The notes below the pieces were generated by a model. That model searched no databases. It saw only the letters and a list, made by a program, of their open reading frames with translations, and was not told where the DNA came from. The position numbers and the translations under genes were made by a program. From Taeniopygia guttata (taxonomy: Eukaryota > Chordata > Aves > Passeriformes > Estrildidae): a DNA stretch of 64,000 nucleotides. The stretch's first letter is position 1, and each line of letters starts with the position of its first letter. Below are positions 11,421 to 25,200 of the stretch, piece after piece. The stretch lies in NCBI RefSeq assembly GCF_048771995.1, contig NC_133026.1, positions 60,327,001 to 60,391,000 of the forward strand, written 5' to 3'.

Positions 11421-11539
11421 GCAGCACTATGCCTGCGGGCTGTATCAAACTGCAGAGCCACAAGGCCAGAGGGGTCCTGAAGAGCCAGCCTGAAAGGAGG
11501 CGCAGCTGCACATAAAATACCATATATCCTACCCCTAAA

Positions 11540-12150
11540 GTCATAGAACCAGAGAATAGCTTGGGTTGTGGAAGGGCCCTTTAAGGTCATTTAGTTTCAG
11601 CCCCTCTGCCATGGACAGGGACATCTTCCACTAGACCAGGTTGCTCGGAGGCTCATCCACCTGGCCTGGGATGCTTCAGAGATGGGGCATCCACAATTTA
11701 TCTAAGACCTGTTCCAGTGTCTCACCACCTCACCATGAAGAATTTTTTCCTAATATTTAACCTAAACCTACTCTCTGTTTAAATCTGTTCTCCCTTATCC
11801 TGCCACTACATGCTCTTGTAAAAATTCCCTCTCCATCTTTCTTGTAAACTCCCTTAGATACTGGAAGGCCACAGCCCCAAAGCCTTCTCTTCTCCAGGCT
11901 GAATAACCCAAACTCTCTCAGCCTTTCCTCATAGGAAAAGTGCTCCAGCCCTCTAATCATCTTGGTGGCCTCCTCTGGATTCATTCCAACAGATCAACGT
12001 CCCTCCCTCCTGTTGAGGACCTGAGAGATGGGTGCCCCACTCCAGGAGGGGTTTCACCAGGGTGGAGTGGAGGGATAGAATCACCTGCCTTGATCTGCTG
12101 GCCATACTGCTTTTGAAGATGGAAACACTGCAGCATCCTGTGGCAACATA
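11540..12150 (-). mobile_element. CR1 LINE 3' end (ORF2 C-terminus and tail), - orientation
   Basis: On the minus strand this reads as the classic CR1 3' end. The frame 11984 to 11757 begins MNPEEATKMIRGLEHFSYEE and continues with LREFGLFSLEKRR, and the element finishes at about 11540 with the short ATTCT(R)TG-like terminus (tcatagaaccagagaata on the + strand). It is 5'-truncated as usual for CR1 and carries internal disruptions after EKRR. Confidence 0.92.
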
Positions 12151-12317
12151 GTCCTATTTGTCACTTCCTCTATGGCTAAATAATTCTTCCCACTGTTTAA
12201 ATTACATCACCGCTGCCACGGTTTGAGCCCATATTCTCGTTTTCAGGCCACTATATAGAAAGAGAATATACTATTCCTTTGTTCTTCAAATACGTATTTT
12301 AGCCTGTCACCCATTGA

Positions 12318-12400
12318 CCAATCCTTAAGTGAAATGTATAAATGTTGTACCCAAAGCCCACAGGACTGCTGTCACGCAGCTTAACAAAGGTCTATAAATA
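12318..12400 (+). promoter_or_regulatory. CCAAT plus TATAAATA promoter-like signature, unassigned
   Basis: A CCAAT box (12318-12322) lies 71 bp before a TATAAATA (12393-12400). This spacing is typical of a TATA-driven promoter or an LTR U3 region. No coding exon or LTR end pair is recognised nearby, so function is uncertain. Confidence 0.25.
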
Positions 12401-12439
12401 GGGTAACCGGGGTTCTTCAAGGAAATGTAAGTATGGACT

Positions 12440-15400
12440 CAAAATGGAAAATTTATCTAAATCCCTGAAGCTGCTTTGAAATCCTTAACCAACAAGGATA
12501 AACAGCCACAACAAATAACATAACTGAAATCTGAATGGGAGGAATAATAATTTATGAACAGATGCTGATGGTCTTAAAATGAGATCTTATCAGCTGACAA
12601 AGTCAGTGGGACCTTGGGCTCCATGCACACAATGCACATAATTATGTATTTCACCAAATGGATAAACTCAGGAGCTCAGCGAGCTGGGCTGCAGCCAGCA
12701 CTGTGTGCCACTCACTAGCATGCTTTACAAGAACAGACATTCAATTAGTAGAAAACATAATCTAAAGAGGAAATTATTGGGCTTTTTGGTCCTGTGCCAG
12801 CTAGAAATTAAACCTTTGAAGTCAAAGACTGTTTTATACTAGAATTAAAGCTTTCTTATCTGACTCTTGTACTGGAACAAGGAGTTGCCACCATTTGAAA
12901 TAATTTCCTAGAAGTCTTCTCAATTCTGAACTGCCTTTGAGAGTAGAAATTCTGAAAAAATCATCCCTTTCTTAATAAAGAAAAAGATCCCTTAAAATTT
13001 ACTCTATTGAAATCTACTATATGGAAGTAATTTTTTTTTCCTGCTGAGTCTAACCCAGGCCAACTTTCTTGAAGTAAGAATTGCATTAATGAACTCAGCA
13101 CAAAGAAAATTATTCCTTTGGTGACTACTATAACCTCTGCACTTTTGAATCTGAATGATGACACTTAGGGTTTCAAAGATTACATACATCTGTGTGGTTT
13201 TTATCCCATTGCCATTTCAGTAGAACATGATGTATGGCTAAAATCTGGCTTACATGTGAAGAGCATATATATACTAAAAAGGAAAACATTAATATAGGAC
13301 TGTAAATTTATGAACAAGGACTACATATTGCAGCCAAAAAAAAAAAGAAAAAAAAAAATGGAAATGTAACACAGCTACTACAAAAAGTTATATTTTTAAA
13401 GCAAATATTGGTAGCCTAGATTAATATCCTGATAATCTTTCTTTGCACTAATAGCAATCACACACTGTTAAAAAATAGTAGAATAGTTGTGAACAGATTC
13501 AGATTTTATTGAAAACAACACAAAGAGATTTGGGGTTGCTTTTAACAAAGCAGAATCATTGCATGGTTGGTTAAAGATTTAATGTTGTATTGCAATGCTG
13601 ATTAGTAATATTAATAGTATATAGGAAATACATGGTATACAACCTTAAAGAAGAAGCATTAATTCTGAAAGAACTTTTTTCTCTGTTTTCCCCAAAGTTA
13701 CATGTGTACAGATTTAAAGACAAAAGTGCCAGAAAGATTTTCTGGCTGAACATCTTTTCCCACTACCTGACTCACCTGAGGTGAAGCATTTGGTGTCTCA
13801 CAGGAGGCTGCTGAGCCTCAGAATCTTAGTGGCCATGGAGGAGTCTGCCTGGTTTCTTTGTGTTCAAACCAGTCTCAATAATCCAGTCCTATAAAACACA
13901 GGTACCATCACATAAAGTACAGGCTGCTCTTCTGCCTTTGTAGACTTAAGCAGGGCTTAATGTCACGAATATCAGGGAATGACCAAAGGTGGGTAGAGTT
14001 CAAACCACTCTGTATGGCACTATAAAGAAGAGCCTAATCTTGGGGTTATAGCCTTACTTCACCCTGCTGCTTGAGAGGGCTTAAGGATGGGTGGGCCGTA
14101 TTCACTCAATTTTGAGTAGACTTAGGTCTTCTTCTGCCTGTCCTCATTGTAGTTTTCAAGTCAGCTGTGAAAATCTTGACTTTTTTTCTCAACAGTTTTT
14201 GCCACAGGCTCCAGTGGCTACAAATTAAGTAATCGTGGTTCTGCTACAGAGAAAAGAATCAATGTCACTTTTCAGACTGACAGTGCGAAAGACGCGTGTC
14301 TGCAAAGAGCAAGACTTGAAGGGTCTCTTTTCCTTCCCAAAAGGGATGTCTGATTAGAGCAGCTTATACCCTCTAAGGCTGTCAAAGTAAGATGTTAGGT
14401 GCAACATAGATTCTGTAAGCAACCCAAATATGACTTTCCCATTGGAATCATAAGGGGTCCTGCACCTAGGAGTACTGCTTGTGTGACTGGCCCACACATA
14501 AATAAAGGCACATGTGGAGAGAAATGCTCTTGGAAAGGCCTCATAAAATTGAAGCCTGTATTTTGCTTTCTGAGTAGAAGTCATAAAGTTTCCTCACCTG
14601 ATATTTTTGCTCCTCCCCCAAGCATCTCCTTTGCTAGCAGCCCTTTTACTCCTCCTGCCCACATAAGAAAACCTGCCCTTGCCAGTCCTCTGCAATATTA
14701 ACAGGCAATTTGGTGATGGTGAGGCAATCACCTCCAACAGTTTTACAGGGAATAAAGCTCTAAAGATGGGTTTGACTTACCAAAAGGGAACTTCTCCACA
14801 GGTAAAAAGATATTTGACTTCTGAGTAATTTCTGTCTGACATTAGATTGCTTCTCTGTTTTCTATTTAACACATGTTGACGCTCACTGTTTAACATACAC
14901 ACACCCCTGTTTAGCACAGTGATGCACCAGTATCCTGGTGGATTGTGTCCCCCAAAACAATGACTTGCTCCTCTATGCCAAACTATGGTGTTGTGACCCC
15001 ATTCCTCTACTTACCCTCCCATTTCAAATACACCCCAGGTAACAGTGTCTGAACAGCCCACTGCAGGAGTGACACCGCTGCAACACCGCTGTTGAAAGTT
15101 CCTGGAACTATGTTGCCTTCTGGGTGGAAAATGATTGCACTTTTTCTAAAGTTTCAGAAAAGGTCACTGTGTTTTCAGAAGGTCTTGCTGCTTAGTCCCA
15201 TTTGCATCTATGTGGAAAGAGATAAATTCTCTATCAGTTAATTTGGGTGAACTCCTAGGGCTCTGGTTACCCACACAACTTGTAATCCTGCTTGAATCTG
15301 ATTATGTTTTTGACATTCACACTTCCTCTGTAGATTAAGGTTTTGTAGCTCTGACCTATATTTGCTGAGCCAGCAGCTGCAGCTCTGTTTCATCACATAC

Positions 15401-18400
15401 TTGTTACGGCCTCTCTATTGCTGGCTTTCAGTCCCATAATGAAGTGGAGTGGAGTGTGTGCCCCAGCTCTGAGATGCCAGACCTCATACATCTTGCTACG
15501 TGGCCATTTTCATTCAGGTTTCTTTCAGGATAAGGTTTCAGCTGGTGATGGAGGGGTGACAAGAGAGCCAGTGTCTGCAGTGGAGGTACAAAATAGGAAA
15601 GAATTTCCAGGCAGTAACCTCCTAGACTGCTTTCACAGCAATTTCCACAGCATTTTAAAATGTAAGGACTATGTAAAAGTGTTTTCTTCTTGATATTCTG
15701 AACTTCCCATCTTCTAATTTGCTGAATATCCTGTCTTTTTATTACAGAGAAGGGAAAGGAGAGGCTCTTGATATCTCCAGATCATTTCTCATTCCCTGTG
15801 CTTGCTCTCAAGCCCCCTCCTAGTTTTCTGCTTCCTAAAGAATACAGTCTCAGTCCTTCAGATTGTTCTTTAATTTGAAAGATTTCATATTTCCTATTCT
15901 TTATGAATTCTTGTGGTACTTCTTCTGAAATATTTTAATCAGTAAATACACAATATTATACCACAGTCTGCCCAGTGCTCAGTCATTTGAGATGGTCTTA
16001 AAGCATTTTCTTTTTTTTTTTTTTCTTTTTTCTTTTTTTTTTTTTTTACTTGTAGCCCATTCTTTAAGCTATCTCATATATTGTCAACATTTTTGATTGC
16101 ATGGTAAGTAATGACTTTCACTTAGCTATGCATTGCCACCTGGGTTGCTTTATGAAATTGCAGTACTTAGTTTAGAGCCCTTATGGTGCTTGAAAATGCA
16201 CTCGTTACTCCTCCAGCATGTATTACTTTACATTTACCGAGACTGAATCTCATTTCTGTTCATCTAGCCAGTTCTCATCTCTGAAGATAGATAGCAAAGA
16301 ATTCCAAGAGGGCAATCTGCTGGGAAAAATACAAACTTATGTTAGTTACCAACTAGCCTGTTTAATGAGGAAAACATCCTAAGGGAAGCAAAACTCTGTG
16401 CAGACTTCCCTTGAGCAGCCTGCTGAGGTGAAAAGGTGGGAACTTTCTAGTTTAGACACTTGGATTTCATATGTAAACAATATTATAAGGCAGCTCCTTT
16501 TGTGGTCTGGAATATAGTGTTGCCAGGATTAGTGAATGATGCTTTTCATTTGCAGAACCGGGGCTGGTTGGCTATTGTAACACCCTGATCTTAGAGATAT
16601 TTTTAATGAAATGCATCAAATGAAACAGTAGTGCTGGCTTCTTTCCGTAAAGGTCTGTAGTTTTGAGTCAAATATGAAATGAAGGCTTCATCCTAGGTAT
16701 GTAGGGAAAATTTCTGTGCAGGAATCATCCTGGTGAAGGATATTCAGACAGTACACAGATCCAGCTTTTCAGGCAATCCTTTATTCAGGATTTATTAGCA
16801 CAGCTTTTCCTGCAAGCCAAGGGGGAAAAAAAAAAAAAGTCAGACAGACATTTCAGGCACAAACATGTCTTTCTGGCAGTCTTGGATGGTTCACTTTCAA
16901 ATCTGGGAACACCCACTCCTCCCTACTGTCTGGAGCAAGGAGGTCACTGGGGTGTTTCAGTGCACTTTAATGACTTTCTGCAAGGCAGACAGCCCAGCCT
17001 GAAAGCTGCTAACCTTCCAACAGATTAACTAATTATTCTGAAAAGCACTAAAATTATTAGTTATTGAGAACTGTGCATCATTTTATGATCTGTTTTGTGC
17101 ACTACAGTACATTACATCACCCAGGCATGGTGTCAGTTGTGCTATTAAACTGTTTATATTAGGACATGTGTTCAGGCTCACAATGATTCTGGTCATTACA
17201 GCTTTTCACCTCATATATCCCTCCTTTATTTAGAAATCCATGGAGAACAACTAGTACTTCCCAACACCTTCTTTGTTTTTGAGGGGGAGAGGTTTGGGGA
17301 GGGTAGGGTGGTGGGGATGGGATGACTTAAAGTGAAGATAGCTCCAATACAAATACTGGGCAACCCCCTTGAGCATCCCAAGTATTTTGATACTCTGGCC
17401 AGTAATCCTGCTGCAAGTGCAAGGAGATCTAAAGAGAATGCATCCAGATGCTTAAGTAGCCTAATGCCAGGGTGTTGTCCTGCTGTGGCCACCTTTGCCT
17501 TTCATTGCCCCTGTTGTACCCTCTGCACCTGCCTCTGCTTTACAGAAAAGCTATTTTAGAGCCTGCCAAATTCAGTAATGTTGATCTATTTCTTATCCCT
17601 CTCCCTGTAATAACTAGTTGCCGTAGTTACCTCATGTATCTAAGGCAACCAGATGTTACAGACGGAGACACTGAAATAGCATCAACAAGTACAAAAATTA
17701 AATGGTTCAACTATTTTGCCTGAGTTAAGCCACTCAGGTCTTTTTCCTTCTTTGCCCTGGAATTTGCTACTTCCTCTGATCAAAACTGCTGGCCTTTTCC
17801 CATCTTTCTACTGCAGCTGTTTGAAGCTGTAGACATCCCAGTGTCTGGCATAGAAGGGAGTGAATCCCCACTCCCCTTCCCCCAGAACTGATGGTCATTG
17901 GACTGCTTGACTTTTCTATCAAGGACATATTTCTGGGCTCACAACATATTGAAAATATGGCATTGGGAGAGCAAAGGGTAATTACAGTTAGTGCAGACCT
18001 GGAACCAATGACCTGATTTAATTCAGTTTGGGAAAAATCTACTCACAGAATGAGGAGGATTTCTCTCCTTATTGGTTGGGGGTTTTTTTTTTAAATAAGA
18101 AAATACTTGCAAGACTGTCAGGTGGTTTCTGATTTCTAAGTACTGCCCCATGGAGAACCAGTGACTTCTAAGACATCAACTGTGGTGCTGTTTTCACCAC
18201 AGTTTTGTTTCAGTTGGTCAAACTCAAAACACTAAGTGGCTGATCCCTGTTCCCACTATTCTAAGGAGCTCACTGAGCTAGCAAAGAGTAAATTATTTCT
18301 TACATATGATTATTTTCCTTTATAAAGTCACCCAAAGATTTGGATTCTGGAATGAGTCTTCCTTCAGGTGCAGTACAGCTCATGGGGAATTGGAAATACA

Positions 18401-21400
18401 GCATTGAAAATGTAGGAAGCACAAGGTGCTGCAAGAAATAAGAATGGCAGTGCATGCACATGTTGAAAATCCCTGTTCTAGGATAACTGCTCTGGGTGAG
18501 TAATATTTACAAGCTGTGAGACAGTCCCAACAGGAGTTGACTTCCTGATGGCTGTGCACAAGTTACAGAACTTTTAAAGACTGGTGAGCAGGAATGGTTA
18601 TGTCTCCCCTCCATGCCCTTCCAAAAAGGTCATGAGATAGATGGAGAGGGACCTGCAGGCCAGGCCAGTTAGGAGAGGAAGGAACATGCACTCTGCCACA
18701 CAATGCAAGCAAAGGTAGTGTATCACCAGACTGCAGCCAAAGGTGTTCCCAGAAACCCTTTTGGGGCATGTGGTCCCCTAAAGAATTTTTCTCCAGCTGC
18801 AATGCTGTATGGGTGGCTTTCCTTGTGTTCCCAAGCTGCATGCACAGGCAGGGCTGCTGCTTAGCTGGTGACAACCATGCTTGGACAAAGGGTAGTGGCG
18901 GAGGAGGATGGCTCTGTGCCACACAGGTACCCCAGAAAAGAGAGAGACTTCCTTAGAGAGTGCGAGATGGGGGTAGGCTGGGTGAGGTTTGTCAGTCCTG
19001 AGCTTGTACTGCTTTTGTGTATCTTAACTAGTTTTGTTTAAACATGAAAAAAAATAATCCAGACTGGAAAATTTTGAGGTTTTTGAAAAAAAATTGCAAT
19101 GGAAAAGGAAGGGTTAAGCAGGGATGCCAAGCAGGGATGTATTACAGGGAAAAGTAAAATTAATTCAGTAAGGTGCTGCCTTTATTCTATCATGGGTTTC
19201 ATCTTACAGCTGTTGTCTTTTCACTCCCTCATTTTTTCAAAATCTCAGATTTCCATGTGAGAGCCCAGGGAGGGCACCTAAGCAATTAATTTCACATGGT
19301 AAAAGCACCTTCCTCTCAAGGTTGTAAAAGCAGAAATTAGACATAACACCCTTCTAAAGCATCTTTCTCAGGCTGGAAGGAAGCAGGTGTTTAGTGTTAC
19401 ATTAATTTTAAACCCATAATTAGTGTAACTTGAGTCCTGGACCTCATCCAGTTTAATTCATTGTATTCCTGCAAACGAGACTCCCCTGCTGATTTTATGT
19501 GAATGCAGCAGGCCAGGTCTTCAGCTACCCAAGCCTTTCCTTAGGATGTTTAGGGTGCAGGAAATGAGGTGTCAGGGAAGTGCTATATGGGTTTCTATAT
19601 GGCCTCTGCAACAGAAGTGTGGTTGACACAGGCTGTGCTCCAGCTGCTTGCTGGCCATGAAAAGGATGTTGGTGGCCCACAGGTGATGGGTATAAGAGAG
19701 CTGGGTTTGGCTCCTCTCACTGCTCAATGCCCTCCAAGATACAAGATCATGAGAAGTTCCTCAATGAGGTTTTTGCTGCATGCCTTCTTTGTTCTCAATC
19801 AAATGGATCCCCTTTGGAGTGCTTATGTTTTATGAAGGATTTTTCATTTCCCACTCTATCTTGTGCAGCTGTGCTGGTGGGGTTGCTCCTGCTGGAATGG
19901 AAGCTATAGCTGTTGGCAGGGAGGAGGCATTGCAAGCACCTTTTATTTTATCTAGTTTGGAGAAATAAAACACCAGGATGAGCACTAAATAAAGCAAGTT
20001 GGACTGCTATAACAAATGGCATAAAGGATTGCTTTTGTTTGCCCTCTTGGAAGCAAATTGATATCACTGGGAAGTACTTCATGTTGGAAGATACAAAGCA
20101 CACTGGCTCAGCCCGGGGCGAGGCAGGGAAGAGGATGCCACCAAGCCATACCTTGACTAGCTGTTGATAGCCACAGAGCTTTTGAAGTAACTGTTGTTAA
20201 GCAAAGAGTGGTTTGCACCTTATGTGTGTGGAAAGGAATTACAAGGGGTACTCTGGAGGAGCGGTATCTGCCCAGGCACTGGCTGTGGCGTTGTGGCTCT
20301 GGCACTGTGGTACAAGATCACAGCCTAGTTGTGAAGCCAGTCAGTGTGGGTCAAACCTGCCTCTGGCTTTACTAAGTTGAGGCTAAATATGAGCTACCTG
20401 ATTTAACCCTTGAATTGTACAGCTGCTGCTTGGCAGAAAATATCTAGGACAGGAGCAAAACTAGAGGAGAATGAGAGGATATGTGGGTGGGGAAAAGGAT
20501 TTGTATGTTTCAGGCGGGATTTTATTTTATCTGAGCACTCAATTGACATGAAAGAGACAGAATGCCATTGTGCCAAAATTGCTTGAGAGCTCGCTCTCCT
20601 TCCGGGAGAAAGCCCCGAGGTGAAAGTGAGGGAAATGAAGGCCTGGAGGAGAGTTTCAGAGGGGGATCTCGGTGCTGGAATCTGCGGGGTCATCTGCAGT
20701 CAGACACAGCATAGAAAGTGTGAAGTGCCACGACTTACTGGGTATTTAGTGAGTTTGGTAGGGTATCTGTTAGCCCTGTGTGAGCAATTAGTGCTGATTA
20801 GCAGTTCCCTCTGCTGGCTGAGCTAACGAAGTTATCCCTTCGGCTCTGCAAGAGTGCTTCTGCTGCTGCAAGGGTGCATTAGGTTGAGCAGTGTGTTATC
20901 TCCACTCGTGAATTAACGACATGAGGCAGTACCACAGGGCAACTATGCAACTCTACTGCCACCAAAGTCTTCTCTGGTAATTAAAAGAGCAGAGCAGCCA
21001 CAGACTCTTTTTGTAGGAGTGATTTTGACAAGTATTTCCCTCAGAGCCATTGCTGATGTTTGCATTCGTTTGGCCACTGCATTATTTTGTAGAGTTTTTT
21101 GCTCTGTGTGTGTGGTACGTGCTGTGTGTTAAGCAGCTTTCAGCAAGAACATGTCTACTCGTTATTTTTTATAAAAATAGTGGGTTTGATACTCCATTTT
21201 TGAAACAGATCAAAATATTTTTGTTTTTCTTCAAGGAATAATAAAGCAGAGCACTCATTTGACTCCTACATCTCTTAGACAAAATGGAGATGTGGTGACT
21301 TACCACCACATCATTAACAAGTTGTGATCTAACTGATACAGACCTCTGAAGGATTATGTCACCCTGAAATAAGAAATTAAGTCAGGTTCTCAGCATCTAA

Positions 21401-21780
21401 GCCATCTTCCCTTCTGCACAAATTATTCTTTTTATGTGGCTCCCCAGGGCAGGAGAGCTCATGGCAAAGTTGCTGTCTGCTCACAGACTTAAACAACATC
21501 AGCTGCAGTCACAGCTCAGTGATCCTATGAAAACAATTTTACAGACAGATGTGCTTTTCTTACCTTTCATGTATTTAATATTCGTTTTTTCCTTTTATTT
21601 TTTTCCCCAAGCATGGTCTGTGAATGAGAGACCTCTGCTTCTTTAAATTTTTGTCATTAATTTGCCAGGTGCTTTTAGACACATTTGCTCGCCTCTGTTC
21701 TCTGTGGAGGGGGGGTTAATGTTAACTCACCTCTCGCGAAGTGCTTTACAAATGAACATAAAGAAGGCTATGAAACGGTT
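12440..21780. other. Intergenic desert, no gene recognised
   Basis: AT-rich sequence with A/T runs (for example 13335-13359 and 16009-16047) and no convincing coding frame, RNA gene or recognised transposon. All frames are short and have no family signature. Confidence 0.6.
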
Positions 21781-21959
21781 AAGTAGCTGTTTTCACTTCC
21801 AGGGTACCTGGCCCAAGCCCAGTGTCTTAGGCAGCCGAAGGCTTTCCACGAGGAGATTCCTGTGGGTTTCTGTGAAGAGCCCACCTCCCCTTGCCACCAG
21901 TTCCCACCATCCAGCCAGGAGACAGGCCCGAGGCAAAACCACTGCCTTGCTCCTCCTGC

Positions 21960-22270
21960 CAGAGAAATCCTGCTTCACTCTGGCCCCGGCCGAAAGCTGA
22001 AATATGTGCTTCCCGTGCCGCGGCTCGGGCTTCTCAGGAAAACTTCAGCTACATCCAAATTAATAACTGAACGCAAGCATCCCAGCCTAAGACAGACCAG
22101 GCTTACTGTGGGAACGGCGGGATGCTGGCAGCGAGATTGGCTGCCGCGGGAGGTGAGGACGGCCAAGCTAAACAACCGCCGTCTGGTCCCATCTCCTCCT
22201 CCTCCTCCTCCTCGTGAGCAGCAGCCTTTCTACTGCTCACCATGAGGCCGGGATTGGGGTGTCCTGGTCA
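21960..22270. promoter_or_regulatory. Small CpG-enriched block
   Basis: CpG dinucleotides cluster here against a CpG-poor background (GCCGCGGCTCGGGC at about 22017, CTGCCGCGGG at about 22141, ACCGCCGTC at about 22175) and end at a (CTC)n run (22193-22213). No first exon is recognisable. It could be a small orphan island, an enhancer or nothing. Confidence 0.3.
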
Positions 22271-22279
22271 CTGGCCTCG

Positions 22280-25200
22280 CTGGCCAAGAGGTGAGGGAGC
22301 TCTTTGCACACCTGGCTGTGCCGGGACTTTGGGATCTGACGTGCCCCAGAGACAGAATACTCAATGCACCTGGCTGCGTGTACTATCAGTCACTTTCTCT
22401 TTCTTACTCGAGCTGTGGGAATTTGCATACAAAAAAGCTCCATTAGGCCCCATCAAAGGATATTTAGGTTGCTGGTGTTAAATTACCAGAAGCAGACAGT
22501 TTAGTTCTGAGTAGAAACTCTTTCCCACTTAAAAGTGAAACGGTGTCACAGGAAGGTTTTCCTAACCTGTTAATAACAGCTGTACTGCTTTGCTTGCTGG
22601 GTTTTCACCACAACGTTTCTGTCATGACAGGAGGCTGAGTGTCAGGAATGGTAGAATTTAATGCTTTTTTTTTTTTTTCAGTGTTAAATATTTTTACATA
22701 ACGTGTTGAGCATTATTTATAGATGCATTTTTTCACCATAACCAAGTGAAATAAATTTGGTTTATGCTATGAATAATATTAACCAGCCAGACGATAATGG
22801 CAACAGAGCTTCAAAAAGAATCACTTCTCTACAACTTCATATCCCCCTTGTGGTTCAAGATACTGGCTCCAATGAGGTAAAGACTAGGTCATAGTTAATT
22901 ACTTTCAACAAACTCCTGTTTCAGCAAAGCTTAATCGAGGTTCAAGTCACCCCTTGTTTTATATGCTGGGCTGTTTGAACCACGAATATGTAACCCTCCT
23001 GGTTTAAATGGGCTAAATGGAGGCTTCATTGCAGGTAAGAAAAGCACTCAAATGGAGCAGACACAGGTACAAATATATTCTTGACATGCATTTCCTCTGG
23101 CATGTACCTGTACTTTTCGTGCCTTAGTCACAGGGGAAATTCAGACATTGTTGTGTGAAAACTCAGAAGTATTGGTATGCAAATAGTGAAGTGTGATTAA
23201 GTAGTCTCATTGCTCCCACTATGTCACATGAAAAGTGCCAGGAGTGACAATGCAAATGTGGCATGTTCTGTATGCCCTATCAAGGCATTTCAACCCCTGA
23301 CTGTGTGTTTGGGGTATATGGATGCATCAAATCTAAGGTAAGAGAAACACTTTTCCTCAATTAAATGTTTAAAGTGGTTGCTCCTTGGGATTTCCTACTG
23401 GATTAATTCTTATGATGTAAAAGGGATTTTCAGCTCCTCAGGCTGAATGAGAGCTGCCTCTGAGATGTTTTCTGTCAGAAAAAAATACCCAACTGTACAC
23501 AGGTAGGCTCAGGAGGAAATAAGCTGGGAAAAGCATCCTAGGAAAAGGTATTCAGCAGCATCAGCAAACCAGAGGTGGCCTAGGAGCCCACAAAGTCCTG
23601 CTGAAAACCACTATGGGGTTTCTGGGACACTGGTAAGGGCCTCACAGGTGTGTTCAGAGTGGTTCTCCCCTTGCTGGGGACGTGTAAATCTGAGCACACG
23701 AAGATGACCATGCCAACAGGGTGATGGAGGAAGGTTTGGGTCTGGAAACAGGAGACAAAGGAGAGAGCAGGCAGGTGGGGAGACGATCAGCCGAGAAAGA
23801 GCAGAAAAGGGATTCACAATAAGGTGCAGTAAGAAACGTGTTGGATTTCAGACAACAACACATGCTGTCAATAAACTTGTGAGTTTTAGAGAGAAAAGGA
23901 ATGAAAATTCATTTTGAAGACCCTAAAAAAGAATAACTCTTTTGTAGCAAAGCTGTATTTAATTTAGTTATAATCCACTGAATTGAGATATATTTCAACT
24001 TGACTGAAGACTCCCAAGCACGGCTCATAGGAAACCAGATCACTTTTGGCAGAGGGAAGAAAAATTGTCTGTTAGAACTAACTTCTCTCAGCTGGCATGT
24101 TTATTGCCAGAGATCAATGAAAACCAGAGGATAAATAAAAGCAGATTTTGAAACTGAACCAATAGACATTCAGGCACCAAAAATACATTTCTTTTTCTGT
24201 GTGTCTTATTTTTCTTCACTGTAGAAAATCAGATTGAAACATGTTTTATTGACAAGCATGTATCTTATCTGCACATTTGCAAGACCGATAAACAAGTGGC
24301 CCAGTGTCATGTAGGTCTCAGATTTGCTGCCCCTTCAGACCTATTAGTTTGTGGATACTTTGATGTGGTGTGTCTTTCAAGGTGGGACACAGTGTTCTGC
24401 TTTTACAGGAAGTACGTGGCCCAGCTTTAACCACATAGCAGGAGTTAGATGGGAATAAAATTACCAAGCAGCATGCTGATGATTTTACAAAAGCTTAACT
24501 GTATTTCGGCAGGGTGCCTTGGTATTTCTAAGGGAAAGAGAGAGTAAACAGAATGTTTGTGTTAATATCAGAGATACAGGGATGAGAGCATCCCACATAG
24601 ACATAGCTATATTGCTCCCAGGATCTTATGCAATGTAGAAGCATCCATGATTAGTGACCTTGCACACATCTTATTGTGTGCCTTTCTTTGCTTTAGATTC
24701 AAATGTATTTGAAGAGTTGAGATTCTATTCAGTATCTGCCCCACCTGACCTCTCTCCTCTGTGCTCTTTGCCCTCTGTTAAACAACACAGCATTATGTTT
24801 CCATCCCCGCAATATTATTGCCATATGTTGTCTGTCTTCCATGTCTCCAACTGCTCCCACTTGGCCTTCCTCCCTGAATTTGATTCTGGGCTCCTTTCCC
24901 CCTTCTTTCTGCCTTTTTCAGTGCCCATGCTCTGAGTAACACCATCCCTGTCCCCGCCAAAATGGACAGCCCCTTGAGGTGATCTTCCTATGACCCTGCA
25001 CTGTCTCCACTTTGTGACCAGCTAGGGAAATCAACGACACCAGGTTTTCTCTGACACCACTTTTCCTGCTTTAATGGAGTTTACTGAAGGCGTGCAAAAG
25101 GCTTTTATTAACTGGTTTCACTAGCAACCTTACAGAACCCTGCTTTTTTATGGTGCTGATAAAAGAAGAGAAAAGGGCTAAGCCACCAGGGTGCTGAGAC

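Noticed and set aside
10651..11544. 297-codon minus-strand frame and 262-codon plus-strand frame
   Set aside because: They read through the TGTGTCTG and GGGCA repeats and the start of the CR1; repetitive composition only.
22936..22960. Possible tRNA T-arm (gaggttcaagtcacc)
   Set aside because: No cloverleaf partner arms or A-box at the right distance.
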